DNA of 38,815 nt from Atribacteria bacterium SCGC AAA255-G05. GTDB lineage: Bacteria; Atribacterota; Phoenicimicrobiia; Phoenicimicrobiales; Phoenicimicrobiaceae. The stretch covers positions 44,176-82,990 of the forward strand of contig ASPA01000003.1 of assembly GCA_000405605.1 (NCBI GenBank), in the 5' to 3' direction. The translations under genes and the position numbers were made by a program. Of this stretch, positions 23,847 through 32,161 are shown one piece after another (the stretch's first letter is position 1; each line of letters opens with the position of its first letter). The notes under the pieces were generated by a model that was not told the DNA's origin, ran no database searches, and saw only the letters and a program-made list of their open reading frames with translations.

Positions 23847-25061
23847 TTATAGCCAATTCATAGGGTCAGTAGGTTTACCTTCTACCCTAACCTCAAAATG
23901 CAGCCTGGGAGAAGAAACACCTCCACTATCGCCCACCTGGCCTATAGTTTGTTCTTTTTTTACTCTGTCCCCGATATCTACTAAAATTTTAGAAAGGTGG
24001 GCATACAGAGTAGTAGTCCTTCCTCCATGATCAATAATTATTATCTGTCCATATCCTTTTATAGTCCCAGTATAAATTACCTCTCCCGCACCGGCTGAAT
24101 GAACTACCTGTCCAAGGGGAGCACTAATATCTATTCCCGAATTAAAGGTATCAGTATTAAATTCGGTATTTTTTTGTCTTCCATATCCGGAAATTAATTT
24201 ACCCTGAATTGGTAAAGCCAAAATTCCCTTTTTGGGTTTTAGAGTAATCGCTGGAACTTCTTTTTGGGAAACCTCCTTAGAATCCTCTTCCTGCTGCTTG
24301 TAAATTCTTTCTATTATATTCTTTATTTCTTGAGAAGATTGCTCTAACTCTTTTAATGATTTCAGATATACTTCTTTTTGAGAGTCTATCTTATCAATTA
24401 TAGATTTTCTGCCTTTAATAGAAAATTCAATATTTTCTTTCTCTTTTTCTACTTCTTTTTTTAACAAATTTAATATTTCTTCCCTATTCTCCAGGTTTAT
24501 CTTATGGTCTTCTATTTTTTCCATCTGCTGGCGAATATCATTAATCACTTCAGCATCTAGGGATAAAATATTTTTTATATATCTGAAACGGGTAAGAAAA
24601 TCAGAAAAGCTTTCACTGTTGAATAAAATTTCCAGGTAGCCGGTTAAGCGGTGTTTATATATCTGCCTTAATCTGCCTTCTAAAAGCTTGGTTTTTTCCT
24701 TTAGTTTTTCCTTTTCAATGATAACTTCATCTTCTGCTATTTTTATCTCTTTTTGAGCAAACTCTAAATCTTTTTCGATAGCTTGCAATTCTTTCTCTGT
24801 ATCCTGTAAAAGCTTTTCTATTTTATGAAGTGCTTCTAAATAACCACTTTCTTTCTTCTGCAAATTATTAATTTCATCTTTAATACTTTTAATCTGCTGC
24901 TCTATCTTTTTTAACCTCTGATTTTCCTCTTTTATCTTTTGACTGAGATCTACGCTACTATCCCCATAGCTAAAAAACACAACTAATAAGATAAAGGTTA
25001 AAATCAATGTTAAAATAGAAAATATTTTCTTATTTCTTAAAATCAATCTCTTTTCATACAT
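23847..25061 (-). CDS. envC: EnvC-like murein hydrolase activator (coiled coil plus degenerate M23 domain)
   Basis: The 404-residue protein has an N-terminal membrane segment (about 13-32), long coiled coils (40-135 and 170-262) and a C-terminal LytM/M23 domain (about 285-404). The metal site is incomplete: the usual His of the HxGxD motif is Asn307 (NSGID), and the first His of the HxH motif is Arg386 (PRLHFEV). Asp311, His355 and His388 remain. Loss of these ligands is typical of EnvC proteins, which do not cut peptidoglycan but switch on amidases under FtsEX control. The ATG overlaps the ftsX stop, which supports that assignment. Confidence 0.9.
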   Translation of the reverse strand: MYEKRLILRNKKIFSILTLILTFILLVVFFSYGDSSVDLSQKIKEENQRLKKIEQQIKSIKDEINNLQKKESGYLEALHKIEKLLQDTEKELQAIEKDLEFAQKEIKIAEDEVIIEKEKLKEKTKLLEGRLRQIYKHRLTGYLEILFNSESFSDFLTRFRYIKNILSLDAEVINDIRQQMEKIEDHKINLENREEILNLLKKEVEKEKENIEFSIKGRKSIIDKIDSQKEVYLKSLKELEQSSQEIKNIIERIYKQQEEDSKEVSQKEVPAITLKPKKGILALPIQGKLISGYGRQKNTEFNTDTFNSGIDISAPLGQVVHSAGAGEVIYTGTIKGYGQIIIIDHGGRTTTLYAHLSKILVDIGDRVKKEQTIGQVGDSGGVSSPRLHFEVRVEGKPTDPMNWL

Positions 25062-25938
25062 TTAAATATTTTCCTACTGAAAACATACTCCCTAAAATTC
25101 CTACAAAACTACCTAACAACACAATTGCTATACCCATAGGTAACAAATCTACATTGTCTACCACTAATGGCAAAAAAGGAATGGCTTGGTGCACTTTATT
25201 TACCGCAAAAAAATAAAAATTATATAAAATTATTGTGGAAAGAACGCTTGAGATAAAGCCCTGTAAAAAGCCCTCAATTATAAAGGGCCACTTAACAAAC
25301 CAGGCAGTAGCTCCAACCAAACTCATTATTTCAATTTCGTTTCTTCTGGCATATACAGTGATTTTTATTATATTAGATATAATTAAAATAGAAGCAAAAA
25401 CCAGGAGGAATAATACCAACATTCCTGCTATTCTAAATATGTAAGTAAAATTTAACAATCTTTCTGCTGTTTCCCGGCCATACTCGACTTCTTCCACTTT
25501 TTTAAACTTAGTTATCTGATTGGCAATTTGCTCAATCATCTTAGGATCTTTTACCTGTATCTCAAAAGAAGCTGGAAGCGGGTTTTTTTCAATGGCACTG
25601 AGTATATCTTTCTGCTCTCCTAAATTCTTTAGTAAATTCTGATAGGCTTCTTCTTTAGATACAAATTTTACCTCTTTTGTCTCATCTATTGAAGTAATAT
25701 TACTTTTTAAATTGTTTATCTCAGCTTGGGAAATATCATCTTCTAAATAAACCACAATCTCCAATTGGGATTCTAAATTTTCTAAAAAAAGATTTAAATT
25801 TACAGATATTAATAGAAAGATACCAACAATAAGTAAAATTGTAGTGGTGCTTAGTATTGCTGCCATACTCATTAAAGTACTTCTTCTAAAACTGAGCAAA
25901 GCCTCTCTAAAATAAAATCCCGTATTCTCAAAAATCAT
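25054..25938 (-). CDS. ftsX: Cell division ABC transporter-like permease FtsX
   Basis: FtsX transmits ATP-driven conformational change from FtsE to extracellular hydrolase activators at the septum. The 294 residues have the expected plan: a cytoplasmic N-terminus with FREALLSFRRSTLMSMAAIL, TM1 (about 25-45) and an extracellular domain (about 50-155). Three further membrane spans (about 170, 220 and 265) follow in the FtsX permease region with IIKITVYARRNEIEIMSLVG. ATG is one base after the ftsE stop. Confidence 0.95.
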   Translation of the reverse strand: MIFENTGFYFREALLSFRRSTLMSMAAILSTTTILLIVGIFLLISVNLNLFLENLESQLEIVVYLEDDISQAEINNLKSNITSIDETKEVKFVSKEEAYQNLLKNLGEQKDILSAIEKNPLPASFEIQVKDPKMIEQIANQITKFKKVEEVEYGRETAERLLNFTYIFRIAGMLVLFLLVFASILIISNIIKITVYARRNEIEIMSLVGATAWFVKWPFIIEGFLQGFISSVLSTIILYNFYFFAVNKVHQAIPFLPLVVDNVDLLPMGIAIVLLGSFVGILGSMFSVGKYLNV

Positions 25939-25939
25939 C

Positions 25940-26614
25940 TTAATATGTCCCTCTTTCTGTATCTTCCATTATTCGTCCTCGCTCCAACCTCACTACTCGC
26001 TTCTTGGCTTTATCTATCATAAGTTTATCATGGGAAGCCATTATAATAGTAGTTCCCCGTATGTTTATATGAAATAGAAGTTTCATAATCTCCCAGGAAG
26101 TGTAAGGATCTAAATTTCCAGTTGGTTCATCGGTAAGTAATATTAATGGTTCGTTAGCGATAGCCCGGGCAATACATAATTTTTGCTGTTCTCCTCCAGA
26201 TAATAAATGTGGTTTTATCTTCCTTTTATTTTCCAGCCCTACTAAATTAAGGACCTTCTTAACTTGCTGTCTTATCTCAAAATTAGTTGCTCCAATCGCT
26301 TTTAAACCAAAGGAAATGTTTTCATATACCGTTCTATCATACAGTAATTTAAAATCTTGAAAGACGATACCTATATTCCGTCTTAGATAAGGGATATAAC
26401 CAGGTTTAAGTCGAGCTATGTTTATCCCATCGACAATTACCTGTCCCTTGGTAGGAACAATCCCTCGGTAAATCAATTTTAAAAAAGTGCTCTTCCCTGC
26501 CCCGGTAGCACCTACTAAAAAAATAAATTCACCCTTTTTTATATGGATATTGATATCCCGTAAGGCCTGAATTTTATTGGGATAATTTTTATATACGTGA
26601 AACATTCTAATCAT
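25940..26614 (-). CDS. ftsE: Cell division ATP-binding protein FtsE
   Basis: It is the cytoplasmic ATPase partner of FtsX. Landmarks are IRMFHVYKNYPNKIQALRDI, Walker A VGATGAGKSTFLKLI, the Q-loop IGIVFQDFKLLYDRTVYENI, the signature LLSGGEQQKLCIARAI, Walker B LILLTDEPTGNLDP and the switch His in MASHDK. A longer frame starts at TTG 26632. I prefer ATG 26614 because the GAGG inside that extension serves as its ribosome site and FtsE proteins normally begin with MI. It follows csaB within about 20 bases. Confidence 0.93.
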   Translation of the reverse strand: MIRMFHVYKNYPNKIQALRDINIHIKKGEFIFLVGATGAGKSTFLKLIYRGIVPTKGQVIVDGINIARLKPGYIPYLRRNIGIVFQDFKLLYDRTVYENISFGLKAIGATNFEIRQQVKKVLNLVGLENKRKIKPHLLSGGEQQKLCIARAIANEPLILLTDEPTGNLDPYTSWEIMKLLFHINIRGTTIIMASHDKLMIDKAKKRVVRLERGRIMEDTERGTY

Positions 26615-26635
26615 ATTAAATAGTAACCTCAATGG

Positions 26636-27766
26636 TTATGGATTTAAAAACTTATAAACCAATTCATTATTAGCAAGGGCCTTTTCTTCTAAATTATTCA
26701 CTTTTTCGAGTAAAATATCTTTTATTTTATCATTATTTTCTCTGATATATTCTACCTTTTCTTGAATATTTTTTAAAGAGATATCTTCACCTATTTCTAA
26801 CAGTAATTCAGATAATCCTAAATCTTCTACAAAATATTTCACTTTGGGGTCGTAGTTAAAAGCAACAAAAGGAATATTAGCTATGCTGGAAAATATGATT
26901 GAATGAAGCCTTACCCCAACCAGCAGAGATAATCGAGATAGAACAGAGAGTAATTCTTCAGGCTCAAGTTTTATTTTTAATACTTCAGCCTTATTCTTCA
27001 TTAAAGATAATATTTCTTCACTGCTATACACATCTTCATCAAATTTAAAGGGAAGAAAAATAATTTTTGCCTGGTAATTTTCAACTAAATAATCAGCTGC
27101 TTGGGCAAATATACTTTTTGAATCTAATCCGTTGCCTTTATATTCTCTGACTGAAACTCCAATTAGGGGACGATTATCTGAATTAATCAATTGCTGAATA
27201 AGGGGGTGTCTATCTATAATATTATTAATGTTTTTTTTCTTCAATAAAAAGACGGGATCAGAATTCACGTATATTGATGGTTTCACCACTCCTAAATTTT
27301 CTAATAATTCTTTAGAGGGCTTATCTCTTACGGTAATTAAATCAACTTTATTTAAAATCCACTTCATTAACTTTTTATTAATCTGCTTATTTACCGGACC
27401 GATACCCTGGGCATAAATCATAACCGGTACTTTAACTGTTTTTGCTGCTAATATCAATCCCAGGTAATATAATATGCTCCAGCCTTTTCCGGTTGAATCC
27501 TGGAGTAATCCTCCGCCCCCGCTAATAAAGAGATTAGTATCTCGTAAGCAGCGCATAATATCAATTAAATGCAGTCGATTTATAGCCTTTACCTGATAAG
27601 TTTGAGAGGTCTGCAAGGGATTTTGGGAAAGAACTGTTATCTTTATTTGAGGTATCTTTTCTTTAAAGGCTCCAACCATAGATTTAAGAATGGCTTCATC
27701 TCCGGTATTATTAAAACCATAATAACCGGAAATCATTATTTTTGCTATGGCTTTAGGCTTTTTCAT
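26636..27766 (-). CDS. csaB: Polysaccharide pyruvyl transferase CsaB
   Basis: CsaB adds ketal-linked pyruvate to secondary cell-wall polymer so that SLH-domain S-layer proteins can bind. The 376 residues carry ISGYYGFNNTGDEAILKSMV at the start, then TVLSQNPLQTSQTY, LFISGGGGLLQDSTGKGWSI, AQGIGPVNKQINKKLM, TVRDKPSKELLENLG and the C-terminal GVRLHSIIFSSIANIPFVAF. All are characteristic of the family. The start overlaps the end of the DUF5693-like gene, and it leads directly into ftsE. An S-layer attached through pyruvylated glycan is therefore likely in this organism. Confidence 0.93.
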   Translation of the reverse strand: MKKPKAIAKIMISGYYGFNNTGDEAILKSMVGAFKEKIPQIKITVLSQNPLQTSQTYQVKAINRLHLIDIMRCLRDTNLFISGGGGLLQDSTGKGWSILYYLGLILAAKTVKVPVMIYAQGIGPVNKQINKKLMKWILNKVDLITVRDKPSKELLENLGVVKPSIYVNSDPVFLLKKKNINNIIDRHPLIQQLINSDNRPLIGVSVREYKGNGLDSKSIFAQAADYLVENYQAKIIFLPFKFDEDVYSSEEILSLMKNKAEVLKIKLEPEELLSVLSRLSLLVGVRLHSIIFSSIANIPFVAFNYDPKVKYFVEDLGLSELLLEIGEDISLKNIQEKVEYIRENNDKIKDILLEKVNNLEEKALANNELVYKFLNP

Positions 27767-29765
27767 AATTAATTTTTTCCCTAAATATTTTAACCAGATA
27801 ATAAAATATAGTAACCGCTATTAATCCTAATGCTAAACCTAACCATACCCCATTAAAAGTACGTAGCATCGAAAATAAAAAGGGAGTGTGAATATGACAG
27901 AAGGTATTAATCAAAGTAACCGGGCCTATAGTCCCGATAATAATTATGGGAATCTTAAATTCTTTTATTCTTAGGTAATTCATACTCATCGCCAATAATA
28001 GAGCGGGGTAACCGACTAAAAATTCTTTATTTCTGGGCCGGGCAATTAAAGTCTTTTCTAAGAAAATTCTTATCTTCTCCTCAATGCCCAAAACGGGAAT
28101 AAAAGAGAAATTCCCTGAACGGGAGACATAAATTATCAAAAATACCGCAAAGAACATCATTATAATTACATGTTCAATCAGGATGGGCTTCTTGATATTT
28201 TCCAAAATCATTAATTTGCCATTGTTCACCCTTAACCACATTATTGCCAGGACCAAAAGAAGCGGGACCAGATAAGAAATCTTTATTCCGCTAAACTGTT
28301 CTATCCCCAACATAAATTTATTATTACTTAATAAAGCTGCTATTAATAGAGCGCCGGATAAGGTAATTAAGATTATCCTGAAAAATCCGATTAAAACTTG
28401 TTTTATCATCAGAACAAAACTGAGATTATTTTTAGGAATATCTTGGGCGTTTTTAAATTTAGAATTATTATTTTCAAAAAAATACTTTTCGTTATTAATG
28501 ATAGCCAAGGTGGGAAATATTAGAGCTGCCAGTAAAGCCATTAACTTTATTAAAAAGATTTCTCGATTTATAAAAAGCAGGACTAAAGAAAATAATATTC
28601 CTAATAATAACAGAGAATATTCTTGATATTTTTTTAGGTTGAAGGTATTTTTTAAGAGGATTAATCCTCCGGAGATAACTCCCAGGATTAATAAAAGAAT
28701 AAATATTTTTGGTTCTTGATATGTAGTAGAAAGAATGCTGGCTCTTCCCATGCTAAAACCATTTGCTTTCAACTCTTCTGTAATAGTTCTGATATAAGCT
28801 AGATTCTCCTCAATAAGATTAAAGTTGGACTTCATAAAAGGCTTGATATAAAAGATTCTCACCTTTCTTTCTTTGGCTGCCCTAATCCATCTTTCCGTAG
28901 CTTTCTGTTTAGAAATAATTTCCATTTCTTCTTTGGTAATACTATGAACTCTAACTGCTAATTCATTTGCTTGATGAGCGACTATTTCAATCCCTTTTTG
29001 ACCGGCAAATTCTATAATTCCGAAAGGATATTCTTTTGTTTTTAGAAGTTCTGCGGTATGAATTAAGTTTTCTTTTGAAGGATAACCCAAAACTGCTTCC
29101 CCTTCAAAAATTATTCCCGAAATCTTTCCGGCTTTATCACTCTCTTTAAACTTGAACTCTATATCTTCCTTATTTATTCGAGCGAAATTTTTAAGACGTA
29201 AAATGACCTGAAAGCCCAAATTTTTTACTAACTCAATATCTTCTTCTGAAAATCCTAAACCTAAATCAGCAAGTTTTTCTTCGCTCCCTTTCACTTTTAA
29301 ACCTATATAAGGAAGGAAACCAAGATCTCTTACTAAATCTTCGCCTAATTGTCTTTGTAAATTTTCCTTTATATGAAGATAATCGTTTTTATCGTTGAAT
29401 ATAATATAAGCTTCCCCCGGTGCAGGTTGAAATTTTTTAAAGGGGTCAAGTGATTTTAAAAAGAAATTTAATTTATTAAGTTCTTTATCAGAAAAATAGA
29501 GTATCTTCCCGGACAAAGCAAGGCTTTCCAGGGTATCTTCATGAACAGCTATGGAATTAGTCCCGGAGTTTTTTATTTTAGCCAGTAGTTCAATTTCATC
29601 ATAACCTTCCTGATAAGATAATTCTCTTAATTCATTCAGGCTCATTGCCAGTTCTACTTGCTTAAAATTGCTTTCCAATTTAGAACGATTATAAGTTATA
29701 ATCCCGGCGGCTACTAAAGCGGCAATAATAAAAAAAATTAAAATCAAATAAAATTTTTTAGGCAC
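27753..29765 (-). CDS. DUF5693-like polytopic membrane protein
   Basis: The 670-residue protein of unknown function has one N-terminal membrane anchor (residues about 5-24). A soluble extracytoplasmic region (about 25-350) includes ELRELSYQEGYDEIELLAKI, a GTNSIAVHEDTLE motif and RVHSITKEEMEIISKQKA. A long hydrophobic C-terminal half with roughly ten or more spans follows (about 355-655). This domain plan and the position just before csaB match the DUF5693 family, which often neighbours csaB. A role in cell-wall polymer or S-layer assembly is inferred from the neighbour only. The start is GTG 29765 with an AAGGAAAGGG site. Confidence 0.8.
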   Translation of the reverse strand: MPKKFYLILIFFIIAALVAAGIITYNRSKLESNFKQVELAMSLNELRELSYQEGYDEIELLAKIKNSGTNSIAVHEDTLESLALSGKILYFSDKELNKLNFFLKSLDPFKKFQPAPGEAYIIFNDKNDYLHIKENLQRQLGEDLVRDLGFLPYIGLKVKGSEEKLADLGLGFSEEDIELVKNLGFQVILRLKNFARINKEDIEFKFKESDKAGKISGIIFEGEAVLGYPSKENLIHTAELLKTKEYPFGIIEFAGQKGIEIVAHQANELAVRVHSITKEEMEIISKQKATERWIRAAKERKVRIFYIKPFMKSNFNLIEENLAYIRTITEELKANGFSMGRASILSTTYQEPKIFILLLILGVISGGLILLKNTFNLKKYQEYSLLLLGILFSLVLLFINREIFLIKLMALLAALIFPTLAIINNEKYFFENNNSKFKNAQDIPKNNLSFVLMIKQVLIGFFRIILITLSGALLIAALLSNNKFMLGIEQFSGIKISYLVPLLLVLAIMWLRVNNGKLMILENIKKPILIEHVIIMMFFAVFLIIYVSRSGNFSFIPVLGIEEKIRIFLEKTLIARPRNKEFLVGYPALLLAMSMNYLRIKEFKIPIIIIGTIGPVTLINTFCHIHTPFLFSMLRTFNGVWLGLALGLIAVTIFYYLVKIFREKINYEKA

Positions 29766-29835
29766 AATGATATTTCCCTTTCCTTTGCTTAATGTCTGAT
29801 AAACTGAAAATATTTTAGCATATTTATAATAAGAA

Positions 29836-29878
29836 GTAAAAAAATCAATTGGTAAATTTAAAAATTTACCAATTGATT
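29836..29878 (-). terminator. Terminator of the methylmalonyl-CoA decarboxylase unit
   Basis: AATCAATTGGTAAATTT (29843-29859) and AAATTTACCAATTGATT (29862-29878) form a perfect 17-bp stem with a 2-base centre. On the minus strand the hairpin is followed by a run of seven T. It lies between the oadB stop and the DUF5693-like start. Its stem words belong to the same family (G) as the adjoining repeats. Confidence 0.8.
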
Positions 29879-30020
29879 AATTCACCGATTGACCAATTTG
29901 CCAATTAACCGATTTACGAGATAGTCAATAGTATTATATTCTGGATTCTGGCTACTGACTCCTGGCTTCTTTATTCTATTTTCTTAACCGGGTAACCAAC
30001 TAACTAGCTAACTAAATGTA
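29847..30020. repeat. Word repeats of families G and C downstream of oadB
   Basis: Family G words (CAATTGGTAAATTT, ACCAATTGATTAATTCACCG, CCAATTTGCCAATTAACC) fill 29847-29915. A family C block in reverse orientation (CTGGATTCTGGCTACTGACT, then CCTGGCTTC) fills 29941-29969. GGTAACCAACTAACTAGCTA lies near 29991-30010. No gene is seen. Confidence 0.65.
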
Positions 30021-30035
30021 TACGCGATACTAATT

Positions 30036-31154
30036 TTATTGCAACAAAGTCAACATCACTCCAGCAGCAACTGCGGTTCCAATTACCCCGGCTACATTGG
30101 GTCCCATGGCATGCATCAATAAGAAGTTACTGGGATTTGCTTCCTGCCCTACTTTCTGGGCTACTCTAGCAGCCATAGGTACAGCAGACACTCCGGCAGC
30201 ACCGATTAAAGGATTAATCTTTCCTCCGGTAATTTTATTTAATAGTTTGGCAAATAAAACTCCACCGGCAGTTCCAAAGGCAAAAGCAACTAAACCCAAT
30301 AAAATTATTTTAATAGTATTAAAAGTTAAAAAATATTCAGCTTGCATAGTTGCGCCAACAGAAACAGACAAGAATATGGTAACGATATTGATTAGTTCAT
30401 TCTGTGCCGTATTAGACAATCTATCCACTACTTGACTCTCTCTAAACAAATTCCCCAACATTAGCATCCCGATAATGGGAACCGAAGCTGGTAATAGAAG
30501 ACCGATTAGGACAGTCGAAATAATAGGAAAGAGTATCCTCTCTGAACGGGATACCGGCCTAAGCTGTTTCATAACTATTTTTCTTTCCTCAACCGTAGTT
30601 AGTAATTTCATTATAGGAGGTTGAATTATAGGAACCAATGACATGTAAGAATATGCCGCCACCGCTACAGCTCCTAATAATTGAGGAGCCATTTTAACGG
30701 TAAGATAGATTGCAGTAGGTCCGTCAGCACCTCCAATAATTCCTATAGAACCTGCTTCCTGAATAGTAAATCCTAATAGCACCGACCCGATTAAAGCTAC
30801 AAATACACCTACTTGAGCAGCAGCACCCAAAAGGAAGGTTATCGGGTTGGCTAATAGGGGGCCAAAATCAGTCATTGCCCCAATCCCCATAAAGATTAAA
30901 CAGGGATAAACTTCATGTTTTATCCCCCACGAAATAAAATACAAAAGACCTCCTTCTTCCATTATTCCGGTCAGAGGAAGATTTACCAGCATCGCTCCAA
31001 AACTGATAGGCAAAAGGAGTAAAGGTTCGCACTTCTTTACTATGGCAAAATACATTAATACGACCGCCACAATAAGCATTATAATATTACCCAAAGTAAG
31101 TCCGGCAAATCCCGAAAGACTAAACAAAGGAAGGATTTTCGTTAAAATATTCAT
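30036..31154 (-). CDS. mmdB: Na+-translocating decarboxylase beta subunit (OadB/MmdB)
   Basis: This is the membrane subunit that decarboxylates carboxybiotin and moves Na+ outwards. The 372 residues are strongly hydrophobic. Family landmarks are PLLLLPISFGAMLVNLPL, FMGIGAMTDFGPLLANP, a GSIGIIGGADGPTAIYLTVK motif with the conserved Asp, and SYMSLVPIIQPPIMKLLT. INPLIGAAGVSAVPMAARVA and FLLMHAMGPNVAGVIGTAVA complete the set. With the preceding biotin carrier, gamma subunit and carboxyltransferase it forms a complete pump. It is the last gene before the terminator at 29836-29878. Confidence 0.96.
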   Translation of the reverse strand: MNILTKILPLFSLSGFAGLTLGNIIMLIVAVVLMYFAIVKKCEPLLLLPISFGAMLVNLPLTGIMEEGGLLYFISWGIKHEVYPCLIFMGIGAMTDFGPLLANPITFLLGAAAQVGVFVALIGSVLLGFTIQEAGSIGIIGGADGPTAIYLTVKMAPQLLGAVAVAAYSYMSLVPIIQPPIMKLLTTVEERKIVMKQLRPVSRSERILFPIISTVLIGLLLPASVPIIGMLMLGNLFRESQVVDRLSNTAQNELINIVTIFLSVSVGATMQAEYFLTFNTIKIILLGLVAFAFGTAGGVLFAKLLNKITGGKINPLIGAAGVSAVPMAARVAQKVGQEANPSNFLLMHAMGPNVAGVIGTAVAAGVMLTLLQ

Positions 31155-31172
31155 TAAATTCTCCTTTCTATA

Positions 31173-31589
31173 CTAACCTATCACTAATAAAACATCACCT
31201 GTGTCTACCATGTCATTTACAGCTACGTTTATCCTTTTTACGTTTCCTGAGGCATTGGCTACAATTTCATTTTCCATTTTCATTGCTTCTAAAATCAATA
31301 AAATATCTCCTTCGTTTACGCTATCTCCTTCTTTCACTTTTAGCTGAAGTATCTTACCGGGCATAGGTGCTGCTACTTCTTCCCCGGCCACTGCTGCAAC
31401 CGGCGCTTTAGCAGGAGTTGGAGCAGGTGAAGTTTTGGCAGCTGCTTTCTGACTTACCGACTCTTCTTCCACTTTACCTACAACCGATTCAGGAGCGGAA
31501 ATAATTCCCGCTGATAATTCATTCCCTCCCACTTCTTCTATTTCTACTTCATATACTTTACCGTCTACTTTAATTTGAAATTTTCTCAT
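31173..31589 (-). CDS. mmdC: Biotin carrier subunit of the decarboxylase
   Basis: It carries the carboxyl group on biotin between the carboxyltransferase and OadB. The 138 residues consist of a short N-terminal domain (about 1-45), an Ala/Pro-rich flexible linker (about 65-95) and a biotinyl domain (about 72-138). The canonical EAMKMENEI holds the biotinylated lysine. It lies 18 bases upstream of the oadB gene. Confidence 0.95.
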   Translation of the reverse strand: MRKFQIKVDGKVYEVEIEEVGGNELSAGIISAPESVVGKVEEESVSQKAAAKTSPAPTPAKAPVAAVAGEEVAAPMPGKILQLKVKEGDSVNEGDILLILEAMKMENEIVANASGNVKRINVAVNDMVDTGDVLLVIG

Positions 31590-31625
31590 TTTATCTATCT
31601 TTCTCCTTTTTTTCGATATTAATAT

Positions 31626-31988
31626 TTATTGTTTTTTTCCTAACATTAGTTCTTGTCTCCCCATAGCAGACCAGGGAGTAATCGAAGATGCCTGATATTT
31701 TTTAATACTCAGTACTTTAAATTTACTTTTTGGTTTTTCTAAATATGAAGCCACAGCAGCAGTAATTACGGCAACTAAACTACCATCAATTTCTTCTTTT
31801 TCTTTTATTGAAGTAATGCTTGATGCCGGTGGCGTGATTCTAACTTCTTTAGATATTTTTTTTTCTTTTTTAATACCTACAACATTCTTTAAGGATACTA
31901 TAATTAAAGCTAATCCACCTAGAACTGCAAATACTAAAATCATATCTATAATTGCTACCTGTATAGCTCCATCAATTCCTTCAAACAT
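31626..31988 (-). CDS. Na+-pump decarboxylase gamma/delta subunit (OadG-like)
   Basis: The 120-residue protein has a single N-terminal membrane span (IDMILVFAVLGGLALIIVSL, about 14-35) and a charged cytoplasmic linker. A C-terminal segment ITPWSAMGRQELML resembles the end of OadG/MmdD proteins, which assemble the complex by linking the membrane part to the carboxyltransferase. Its place between mmdA and the biotin carrier fits. The name delta or gamma depends on the system. Confidence 0.85.
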   Translation of the reverse strand: MFEGIDGAIQVAIIDMILVFAVLGGLALIIVSLKNVVGIKKEKKISKEVRITPPASSITSIKEKEEIDGSLVAVITAAVASYLEKPKSKFKVLSIKKYQASSITPWSAMGRQELMLGKKQ

Positions 31989-32010
31989 GTTTATTTGTTC
32001 CTCCTTCTTT

Positions 32011-32158
32011 AATAGTCGTTAGTCGTTAGTGAATAGTATTTAATAGGACAGTCCTCTCGCCCATTTATTAATATTTAATAAATAATTATCGTTAAAGATC
32101 TAAAGACTTATACTTTTTATTTATTAATTCTTAACTATATACTAACGACTATATACTG
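32011..32158. repeat. Family A word repeats between mmdA and the gamma-subunit gene
   Basis: AATAGTCGTTAGTCGTTAGT then GAATAG occupies 32011-32036. TATATACTAACGACTATATA, in opposite sense, occupies about 32136-32155. Together they form an imperfect inverted pair in the 173-base spacer. No gene is seen. Confidence 0.6.
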
Positions 32159-32161
32159 TTT

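Noticed and set aside
23847..25061. Active M23 endopeptidase
   Set aside because: Two of the expected zinc ligands are replaced (Asn307, Arg386), and the ftsX neighbour fits an activator.
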